Positions 1 to 5,515 of a stretch of DNA of 8,641 bases are shown here, in pieces. The stretch is taken from NCBI GenBank assembly GCA_030614505.1, contig JAUWTX010000066.1, forward strand, positions 1 through 8,641, read 5' to 3'. Made by a program: the position numbers and the translations under genes. Numbering within the stretch: the stretch's first letter is position 1; each line of letters starts with the position of its first letter. The notes under the pieces were generated by a model, which made no database searches, was not told the DNA's origin, and saw only the letters and a program-made list of their open reading frames with translations. The DNA is from Desulfuromonadales bacterium. Lineage in GTDB: Bacteria > Desulfobacterota > Desulfuromonadia > Desulfuromonadales > BM103.

Positions 1-823
1 CTGGCAGTGGTGGCGGTGGAGCCTGCTTGTTCCAGTCGAGGGTCTCCAGGTAGTTGCGCACAAACTGCTTATCGAAGCTCGGCTGGGGGCCACCCGGTTG
101 ATAGAGCTCTTTCGGCCAGAAACGTGATGAGTCGGGAGAGAGAGCTTCGTCGATCCAGATCAGGCTGCCATCGTCCATGATGCCGAATTCAAACTTGGTG
201 TCGGCAATAATGATACCTTTTTCCCATGCAAAGTCACGGGCACGGCCATAAATCTCCAGAGTCTTGTCGCGAACCTGTTCGGCAACCTCCTGGCCGCAAA
301 GCCTGATGGTTTCATCAAAGGTGATGTTCTCGTCATGTTCACCGAGTTCCGCCTTGGTGGATGGGGTGAAGATCGGTTCGGGAAGAATTGCGCTCTCGAG
401 AAGGTTCTCCGGGAGAGGAATGCCGCATATGCTTCCTAGTTGCTGGTACTCCTTCCAGCCTGAACCGGATACGTAACCGCGGACGATACATTCGACTGGC
501 AGAGGCCGTGCTTTTTTGACCAGCATGCTGCGTCCTTCGAGCTGATCGCGATAGGCATGGGTCACTGCCGGGAAGTCGCTGACTTCAGTTGCGACGATAT
601 GGTTGGGAATGATATCGGACATCTGGTTGAACCAGAAGATCGAAATCTGGTTAAGAACCTGTCCTTTCTTTGGGATACCTTCATTCATGATGACATCAAA
701 GGCGGAGAGGCGGTCGGATGTGACGATCAGCAGGTGCTCGCCGAGGTCATAGATGTCACGAACTTTACCGCGGTTGACCATTTTCATGTCAGGCAGGTTG
801 GTTTCCAGGACAATAGTGCTCAC
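1..823 (-). CDS. purC: SAICAR synthetase (PurC), 3' end cut by window edge
   Basis: Phosphoribosylaminoimidazole-succinocarboxamide synthase: joins CAIR and aspartate with ATP to give SAICAR in cytoplasmic de novo purine synthesis. The minus-strand frame is open from a GTG at 823-821 to the window edge, giving 274 codons plus one base without a stop. Visible motifs are GKVRDIYDLG (residues 19-28) with SDRLSAFDV just after it, the first family signature region VECIVRGYVSGSGWKEY (110-126), the second signature IADTKFEFG (206-214), and DEALSPDSSRFWP (225-237). The SGSGWKEY form and the length beyond 270 residues match the long PurC type (about 290-305 aa) rather than the 237-aa E. coli type, so about 20 C-terminal residues are probably missing at the edge. 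The GTG start is chosen because AAGGAG lies 7 nt upstream and the family N-terminus fits. The start sits one base after the stop of the upstream ppiD-like gene, which implies cotranscription and translational coupling. Confidence 0.96.
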   Translation of the reverse strand, partial: MSTIVLETNLPDMKMVNRGKVRDIYDLGEHLLIVTSDRLSAFDVIMNEGIPKKGQVLNQISIFWFNQMSDIIPNHIVATEVSDFPAVTHAYRDQLEGRSMLVKKARPLPVECIVRGYVSGSGWKEYQQLGSICGIPLPENLLESAILPEPIFTPSTKAELGEHDENITFDETIRLCGQEVAEQVRDKTLEIYGRARDFAWEKGIIIADTKFEFGIMDDGSLIWIDEALSPDSSRFWPKELYQPGGPQPSFDKQFVRNYLETLDWNKQAPPPPLP

Positions 824-824
824 G

Positions 825-2768
825 TTATTTCTCCTTATTCAACAGGTCTTGGGTGCGAGGAGAGATTGTAATCGTTGCCGCACTGCGGAGCTTAGCCAGG
901 TGCTGCTCGATTGCCTCGTTCTGCTTGCGGCTGAGGAGCGATTTGTATAGCTCTCCTCGCTTGGCCTCGTCCAGTTCCGCCAGATTCGCAGCAACGAACT
1001 CTTTAACTTCAGCGACAACAAAGCGATTCTGAATCTCGAAGTAACGGTCAATGACTGTCTGTCCGTCGCCCAGTCCGAAGGCTTCTGAAGATAGCTCCTC
1101 AGAAGTGCCAAGACGCGGTACGAAGGGGCTGTAGGTGCGAGTGAACTCACCGGTTTCCTCAACCGTGTACTTGGCTCTCTTGGCCAGTTTGGTCAGGCTG
1201 CTGCCATCTTGCAGATCAGCAACCAGCTTTTCGGCCGCGGCCCGGGCCAGTTTGGTCGATTCCTTGGCCCGATATGACACGGTGACCATGTCCTTGACGT
1301 CGGCGAAATCCGGGATATGGCTGGCAACCCTTTCCTTCAAACCGAAGAGGATGACGCCGTCATCAGTGACGACTGGTTTTGCCAACTTGTTCTCTTCCAG
1401 CATATGGGCAACAGTGATGATCTCTTTGTTACGGCCGATGCCATCGACATAGCCGTCGAGGGCAAAAGGTCCCGTCTCCTTCAGACCGAGTTCGTTAGCC
1501 GCCGCGGCTGCATCCAGATCGCCGGTCTTGCGGTTGATGTTATAGGCATCCATCGCCTTTTCGAAAGCAAGTTGCTTCGCCTTCTCGGCACGCAGCCCAT
1601 CCTTGATTTCATCCATGGCGTCTTCCATGGAGCGGATGCCGGGCTCTGTGTATTCCTCCATTTTGATGATGTGGTAGCCGAAGGTGGTTTCTACCAGGGC
1701 ACTTATATCGCCGGGCTTCATGTTGAAGACCGCTTCTTCAAAGGGCTTGACCATCGAGCCGCGGGAGAAGTAGCCGAGGTTGCCTCCTTTGACTGCGCTG
1801 GCTTTGTCGTCGGAGTTGATTCTGGCCAGTTCGGCGAAATCTTTTCCAGTCTTGGCCTCTTCCAGAAGTTTTTCAGCAAAAGCACGTTTCTTCTCGCGGG
1901 TCTGTTCGTCTGCGCCTTCATCAACTTTGATCAGGATATGTGAGGCCTTGGCCATTTCGAGAATTTCAAACTGGTCGAGGTGGCGACGATAGAATTTTTC
2001 CAATTCGCTTTCTTCGAAAGTCACATCTGTAAGGTAACGCTGCGGTTCGAATTGCAGATAGCGCAAAGAAACCATTTCCATGACACGAAATATTTCCTGC
2101 TGTTCTGTGAAATAAGCTTCCAGGGCTTCGTCCGAGATTTTGACTTTTTTCTCAAAGGCCGCCGGTGTCAGGCTGACGAAGTTGAGATTAATCTTGTCGT
2201 TGTTATTGCGAAACTCTTCTTCGACGTCGATGTCAGTAACGGTGACACCGGTCTGGAGGTGCTCACGTACCTTGTTGATGATCAATTCGTTACGCTGCAT
2301 AGCCTCAAATTCATCACTGTTCATGCGCTGGTAGGCAAGAACCTGGAGGTAGCGGTCTTTGTTGAATACGCCGTTTTCCTGGAAAGCCTGAATCTTGGCA
2401 ATCGACTCGACCAGCTCCTTGCCGCTGACATCAACCAGGAGACGCTCTGCCTCTTCTTGCAACAAGGCCTGATCGATCATGCTGTTGATTGATTTTTCTG
2501 CCAGTTTCAGTTGTCTCTCAAGGGCCGGGGTGAACTGGTCCTGGTAGATGTTCTGGTAGAGTTGATAGAGGTTGCTGTAGGTGTTCTGGAAATCACTGTA
2601 GGCGATTACCCTGCCGTTGATTACCGCAGCTTCAGCGGTCGGATCGTCGCCACTTGGGCCACCTGGGGAGGAAAGCATCGCGTAGCCGATAACAAAGCTG
2701 AGACTGATGATGGCAAAAGCCAGTTTAATGATGACTGATTTCTGTTTATTGCGGACAAATGCGAGCAT
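825..2768 (-). CDS. PpiD/SurA-type membrane-anchored peptidyl-prolyl cis-trans isomerase
   Basis: A 647-residue periplasmic folding factor, close in length to E. coli PpiD (623 aa). The N-terminus (MLAFVRNKQKSVIIK) is a short basic cytoplasmic segment, followed by one membrane anchor at about residues 14-32 with no evident signal-peptidase site. Residues about 40-200 resemble the helical SurA N-terminal chaperone domain. A parvulin-type rotamase domain lies at about 273-374 and shows ASHILIKVDEG, GGNLGYFSRGSMVKPFEEA, MKPGDIS and FGYHIIKM. Both conserved parvulin histidines are present (His277, His366), so it could be catalytically active, unlike some PpiD proteins. Residues about 380-647 form a second, less recognisable periplasmic region. 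I chose ATG 2768: it has GAGGAG 12 nt upstream and the family-typical N-terminus. A TTG at 2831 in the same frame would add 21 atypical residues and overlaps the candidate promoter. Whether it is a PpiD orthologue or a SurA-like paralogue is uncertain, so no symbol is given. It is the first gene of a likely operon with purC. Confidence 0.92.
   Translation of the reverse strand: MLAFVRNKQKSVIIKLAFAIISLSFVIGYAMLSSPGGPSGDDPTAEAAVINGRVIAYSDFQNTYSNLYQLYQNIYQDQFTPALERQLKLAEKSINSMIDQALLQEEAERLLVDVSGKELVESIAKIQAFQENGVFNKDRYLQVLAYQRMNSDEFEAMQRNELIINKVREHLQTGVTVTDIDVEEEFRNNNDKINLNFVSLTPAAFEKKVKISDEALEAYFTEQQEIFRVMEMVSLRYLQFEPQRYLTDVTFEESELEKFYRRHLDQFEILEMAKASHILIKVDEGADEQTREKKRAFAEKLLEEAKTGKDFAELARINSDDKASAVKGGNLGYFSRGSMVKPFEEAVFNMKPGDISALVETTFGYHIIKMEEYTEPGIRSMEDAMDEIKDGLRAEKAKQLAFEKAMDAYNINRKTGDLDAAAAANELGLKETGPFALDGYVDGIGRNKEIITVAHMLEENKLAKPVVTDDGVILFGLKERVASHIPDFADVKDMVTVSYRAKESTKLARAAAEKLVADLQDGSSLTKLAKRAKYTVEETGEFTRTYSPFVPRLGTSEELSSEAFGLGDGQTVIDRYFEIQNRFVVAEVKEFVAANLAELDEAKRGELYKSLLSRKQNEAIEQHLAKLRSAATITISPRTQDLLNKEK
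831..836 (-). promoter_or_regulatory. purC ribosome binding site inside the end of the ppiD-like gene
   Basis: On the minus strand this reads AAGGAG, 7 nt before the GTG start of purC. It lies within the last codons (Asn-Lys-Glu-Lys-stop) of the upstream isomerase gene. It decides the GTG start and places purC initiation directly under ribosomes finishing the upstream gene. Confidence 0.8.
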
Positions 2769-2780
2769 GAGTTCTGGATT

Positions 2781-2786
2781 CTCCTC
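2781..2786 (-). promoter_or_regulatory. ribosome binding site of the ppiD-like gene
   Basis: The minus strand reads GAGGAG, 12 nt before the ATG at 2768. The spacing is slightly long, but the match is strong and supports the internal ATG over the upstream TTG at 2831. Confidence 0.6.
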
Positions 2787-2820
2787 AAGGGGTTTCTGGG
2801 TATTTTTTAAACAGGGACGA

Positions 2821-2849
2821 ATGTTAGACAATCACCTGTGGAAATGCAA
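2821..2849 (-). promoter_or_regulatory. weak candidate sigma70 promoter for ppiD-purC
   Basis: Minus strand: TTGCAT (2849-2844), a 17-nt spacer, then TAACAT (2826-2821). The -10 matches the consensus at four of six positions and the -35 at only three of six. Position and spacing are right for a leftward transcript starting near 2814, between this site and the ATG at 2768. The match alone is not strong evidence. Confidence 0.3.
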
Positions 2850-2880
2850 CAGTTTTTCCTTTTAATACCCCTTTTACTTC

Positions 2881-2909
2881 TTGAAAATATGGGGGGCTTT
2901 TGCTAGTGT
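2881..2909 (+). promoter_or_regulatory. candidate extended -10 promoter for mreB
   Basis: TTGAAA (2881-2886, five of six to the -35 consensus) is followed after exactly 17 nt by TAGTGT (2904-2909, three of six). A TG at 2901-2902 sits in the extended -10 position and could compensate for the poor -10. The predicted start near 2916 would give a leader of about 55 nt before the mreB ATG. The 8-bp palindrome TGTTAACA (2907-2914) overlaps the -10 and might be an operator or chance. No sigma54-type GG/GC element with the right spacing was seen. Confidence 0.4.
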
Positions 2910-2951
2910 TAACAACATTTTCCCGACTTTGGACGGGGTATTCTCAATATG

Positions 2952-2958
2952 AAAGGAG
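2952..2958 (+). promoter_or_regulatory. mreB ribosome binding site
   Basis: AAAGGAG lies 12 nt before the ATG at 2971 and directly abuts an in-frame TTG at 2959. A ribosome could not use the TTG with zero spacing, so this site fixes the ATG as the start. Confidence 0.75.
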
Positions 2959-2970
2959 TTGCCACTCGTT

Positions 2971-4035
2971 ATGGTCAACTTGTTCGATGCAATATTAGGT
3001 ATGTTCTCCAGTGATCTGGCTATTGACCTGGGGACTGCAAACACCTTGGTTTATCTCAAAGGCAAAGGCATTGTCGTCAGCGAACCGTCGGTCGTGGCGG
3101 TGCAGAGTGACGCTGTTGGGCAGAAGAAAGTTCTGGCCGTTGGCACTGATGCCAAGAACATGCTCGGTCGTACCCCAGGCAGCATTGTCGCCATCCGCCC
3201 AATGAAAGACGGTGTCATCGCTGATTTTGATATCACCGAGGAAATGCTGCGCTACTTCATCCGTAAAATCCACAATCGCAAGTCCCTGGTCCGCCCCCGA
3301 ATCGTTATTTGCGTTCCGTCCGGCATCACCCAGGTGGAAAAGCGTGCGGTTAAAGAATCCGCCGAGTCGGCCGGGGCACGTGAGGTTTACCTTATCGAGG
3401 AGCCGATGGCTGCTGCAATTGGTGCCGGTCTGCCGATTACCGAAGCTTCCGGTAATATGATTGTTGATATAGGTGGTGGTACCACCGAGGTGGCAGTTAT
3501 CTCGCTGGCCGGGATTGTCTTCGCAAAAAGCGTTCGTGTCGGTGGCGACAAGATGGACGAAGCCCTGGCACAGTACCTCAAGCGTCAATACAACCTGTTG
3601 ATTGGCGAACGGACCTCTGAAGATATTAAAATCAGGATTGGCAGTGCTTACCCTGACTCTGCGTCTTCACCGTCAGAAGGCAATTGGGCTTCCATGGAGG
3701 TCAAGGGTCGCGACCTGGTCAGTGGTATTCCAAAAACCCTGGAAATTAATGCCGAGGAAATCCGGGCAGCCCTTTCGGAACCGATTAATGCTATAGTCGA
3801 AGCAGTGCGTATTGCTCTTGAACGGACACCACCGGAGTTGGCTGCTGATATTGTCGACAAGGGGATTGTTCTCGCCGGTGGTGGTGCTCTTCTGCGCAAC
3901 CTCGATCAGTTGTTACGTGAAGAAACCGGTCTGCCGGTGGTTATTGCTGAAGATCCACTCTCTTGCGTGGTGATTGGTTCCGGCACGGTCCTGGACGAAC
4001 TTGATCTTCTCAAGCAGGTGACTGTGACCTCCTGA
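2971..4035 (+). CDS. mreB: Rod-shape-determining actin-like protein MreB
   Basis: Bacterial actin homologue of 354 residues that forms membrane-associated ATP-dependent filaments and positions the elongasome. Nucleotide-pocket motifs are in order: phosphate-1 DLAIDLGTANTLVYLKGKG (15-33), VICVPSGIT (112-120), EEPMAAAIGAGLPI (143-156), phosphate-2 MIVDIGGGTTEVAVISL (163-179), and the adenosine motif GIVLAGGGALLRNL (298-311). The N-terminus MVNLFDAILGMF is amphipathic enough to serve as a membrane-binding segment, which is an inference. Length is near E. coli MreB (347 aa). An oddity is the serine-rich loop DSASSPSEGNWAS (229-241) between IGSAYP and MEVKGRDL, about seven residues longer than the E. 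coli equivalent as I recall it. The gene is divergent from ppiD-purC and is followed by an intrinsic terminator that partly separates it from mreC. ATG 2971 is chosen over TTG 2959 because of RBS spacing. Confidence 0.98.
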   Translation: MVNLFDAILGMFSSDLAIDLGTANTLVYLKGKGIVVSEPSVVAVQSDAVGQKKVLAVGTDAKNMLGRTPGSIVAIRPMKDGVIADFDITEEMLRYFIRKIHNRKSLVRPRIVICVPSGITQVEKRAVKESAESAGAREVYLIEEPMAAAIGAGLPITEASGNMIVDIGGGTTEVAVISLAGIVFAKSVRVGGDKMDEALAQYLKRQYNLLIGERTSEDIKIRIGSAYPDSASSPSEGNWASMEVKGRDLVSGIPKTLEINAEEIRAALSEPINAIVEAVRIALERTPPELAADIVDKGIVLAGGGALLRNLDQLLREETGLPVVIAEDPLSCVVIGSGTVLDELDLLKQVTVTS

Positions 4036-4115
4036 CTGGCCCCGGGAAATGCTGTTGACTCCATTTCTTATAGCAGCAAAAAGGTTTGCAGCCGCTAAGA
4101 TTTCGCAGTAATTTG

Positions 4116-4140
4116 AAGAGGGCCTTGTGCCCTCTTTTTT
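4116..4140 (+). terminator. Intrinsic terminator between mreB and mreC
   Basis: An 8-bp perfect stem pairs AAGAGGGC (4116-4123) with GCCCTCTT (4129-4136). The loop is CTTGT (4124-4128), and a T-run continues through 4140 from the base of the stem. This is a textbook rho-independent terminator for the plus strand. It lies 80 nt after the mreB stop and 24 nt before the mreC start, too close to mreC for a complete promoter in between. mreC-rodA must therefore depend on read-through or on a promoter upstream of or overlapping the hairpin. No U-run equivalent is present for the minus strand. Confidence 0.88.
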
Positions 4141-4163
4141 AATGGCAGTAATGGAACTGATGC

Positions 4164-4982
4164 ATGTGGGAATGGTGGCGTAAAAATAGGCCCATGATGC
4201 TGGGTAGCGTACTTCTTCTGGTCGCTCTGCTCTGGTATTCGGTCAACCTGCGCCAGCAGGATGAAACGAACTTCCTGGAGAGTCTGCTACTGCGTGTGAC
4301 CGGTCCGACCCAGGCTGGTTTTGACAGGGTGATTGTCGGTGCTGCTGATATCTGGGGCCACTATCTCTACTTGGTGGATACTGCAGAAGACAACCGGCAG
4401 CTGACCGAAGAGAACCGTACCTTGCGGGCTGTGTTGACTCAGAGTGATGAAGTGCGCCTGGAAAATGAGCGACTACGCCTGTTGCTTGATTTTAAGGAAA
4501 CGCAGGAGATTGACACGCTGCCTGCCCGTGTGATTGCCGAGGATGCGTCCAGTTGGTTCCGTACCGTCACAATTGACAAGGGCAGTGTGCAGGGCGTCGT
4601 AGAAGGGATGTCGGTGGTGGCCGCAGAGGGAGTGGTTGGCCGTGTCGTACGTAGCCGCCCTCGTTTTGCCAGGGTTCTGCTGCTTACTGATGCTTCCTCG
4701 GCGGTCGCGAGCCTGCTTCAGGACAATCGTGCTCGTGGCGTTTGTCGTGGCAAGGGGGAATATTTGGTCTTCGATTTTGTCCTGCGCCAGGAAGAGGTGA
4801 CGGTCGGTGACCGAGTGGTGACCAGCGGTATGGGAGGCATATTCCCAAAGGGGCTGGTGGTTGGTAATGTAAAGAGTGTCGATCGGCAGGAATTCGGTCT
4901 TTTTCAGGTGATTGAGGTCGCCCCGACGGTTGATTTCTCTCATCTGGAAGAAGTTCTGGTCATGTTGCGGGGCCCTCAATGA
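4164..4982 (+). CDS. mreC: Rod-shape-determining protein MreC
   Basis: Inner-membrane protein of 272 residues whose periplasmic part scaffolds PBP2 and RodA activation. It has a short basic cytoplasmic tail (MWEWWRKNRP), one transmembrane helix at about 11-27, and a coiled-coil stretch at about 70-110 rich in Glu, Leu and Arg (EENRTLRAV, ENERLRLLLDF). A double beta-barrel domain follows, including ARVIAEDASSWFRTVTIDKG (121-140), GMSVVAAEGVVGRV (148-161), LLLTDASSAV (172-181) and the family hallmark VTSGMGGIFPKGLVVGNV (219-236). The length is normal for the family. An in-frame TGA at 4158-4160 makes ATG 4164 the earliest possible start. The Shine-Dalgarno is poor (only GGAA at 4153-4156), so initiation may be inefficient; ATG 4194 is an alternative but would remove the cytoplasmic tail. 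The stop overlaps the mreD start by four bases (ATGA). Confidence 0.96.
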   Translation: MWEWWRKNRPMMLGSVLLLVALLWYSVNLRQQDETNFLESLLLRVTGPTQAGFDRVIVGAADIWGHYLYLVDTAEDNRQLTEENRTLRAVLTQSDEVRLENERLRLLLDFKETQEIDTLPARVIAEDASSWFRTVTIDKGSVQGVVEGMSVVAAEGVVGRVVRSRPRFARVLLLTDASSAVASLLQDNRARGVCRGKGEYLVFDFVLRQEEVTVGDRVVTSGMGGIFPKGLVVGNVKSVDRQEFGLFQVIEVAPTVDFSHLEEVLVMLRGPQ

Positions 4983-5515
4983 ACCGCACTGTTCTCTATC
5001 TGGCCCTGGCAGGCATTGCTGTTGTTCTGCAGACGGTGTTCTTGCCGGTGCTGCTGCAGGGATACTACAAGCCGGACCTGCTCCTGATCCTGGTCATCTA
5101 TCTTGGCCTGCATGAAAAACCTTTGCGTGGCGGTTTGCTGGTTTACCTGATCGGTTGGTGCTGCGATGGTGTCGCCGGTGTTTTCCCCGGTCTCAACGGG
5201 TTTGTCCTGATCGGTATTTTCATGGTAGTGCGTGGCATTGTAGCTCGGATTAACACCGAAAGCTCGTCATTGCTTCTCCTGCTGGTTGTTGCCGGTACGG
5301 TTCTGCAGTCTGTTCTGGTGGCATTTGCTCTGGATTTTTTCAGCCAGACGGCACGGATCTGGCCGCAAATAGTATGGCAGTTGCCCGTTCAGGTACTGTT
5401 GAATTTGACGGCTGCATTTGTTCTGTTGCGTTTGGTCGTCTGGCTCCAGCGGACCTTTATGCCGCGCAGAGATCTGCCCGGTCTGCGTAAACTTGATAGA
5501 CGTTATGAGCCTTAA
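4979..5515 (+). CDS. mreD: Rod-shape-determining membrane protein MreD
   Basis: A small polytopic inner-membrane protein of 178 residues that partners MreC in the elongasome. Nearly the whole length is hydrophobic. I count five or six likely membrane segments, at about 4-24, 33-46, 50-64, 70-88, 96-122 and 133-155, ending in a basic cytoplasmic tail (RTFMPRRDLPGLRKLDRR). The family-typical patterns KPDLLLILVIYLGL (31-44) and FPGLNGF (69-75) are visible. MreD is weakly conserved at sequence level, so identification leans on hydropathy, size and the position between mreC and mrdA. It starts in an ATGA overlap with mreC, which points to translational coupling, and its last 11 bases overlap the start of mrdA. 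Confidence 0.93.
   Translation: MNRTVLYLALAGIAVVLQTVFLPVLLQGYYKPDLLLILVIYLGLHEKPLRGGLLVYLIGWCCDGVAGVFPGLNGFVLIGIFMVVRGIVARINTESSSLLLLLVVAGTVLQSVLVAFALDFFSQTARIWPQIVWQLPVQVLLNLTAAFVLLRLVVWLQRTFMPRRDLPGLRKLDRRYEP

Noticed and set aside
1317..1943. 208-codon plus-strand open frame inside the ppiD-like gene
   Set aside because: It is antisense to a well-supported gene, has no recognisable domain, and is a typical shadow of codon bias on the opposite strand.
2769..2831. 21-residue extension of the ppiD-like protein from TTG 2831
   Set aside because: The added residues are unlike the family N-terminus, and a good GAGGAG precedes the internal ATG at 2768.
2890..2904. Possible sigma54 site (TTGCT near the mreB promoter)
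   Set aside because: The upstream GG required 12 nt before the GC is not present in register (TG instead of GG).
2961..2968. GCCACTCG next to the mreB start, matching the array unit at 8544-8641
   Set aside because: A single 7-8 bp match is expected several times by chance in a window this size when all rotations and both strands are allowed.
2995..3588. 197-codon minus-strand open frame inside mreB
   Set aside because: It is fully antisense to conserved mreB and shows no motif or ribosome site that would support expression.
4151..4183. Ten-codon ORF (ATG 4151 to TAA) overlapping the mreC start
   Set aside because: It is too short and out of frame, with no ribosome binding site. A coupling leader peptide cannot be excluded but nothing supports it.
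5418..5504. N-terminal extension of PBP2 from an upstream TTG
   Set aside because: It would overlap mreD by almost 100 bp and add a Cys-rich segment before the normal cytoplasmic tail. ATG 5505 gives the usual family length.
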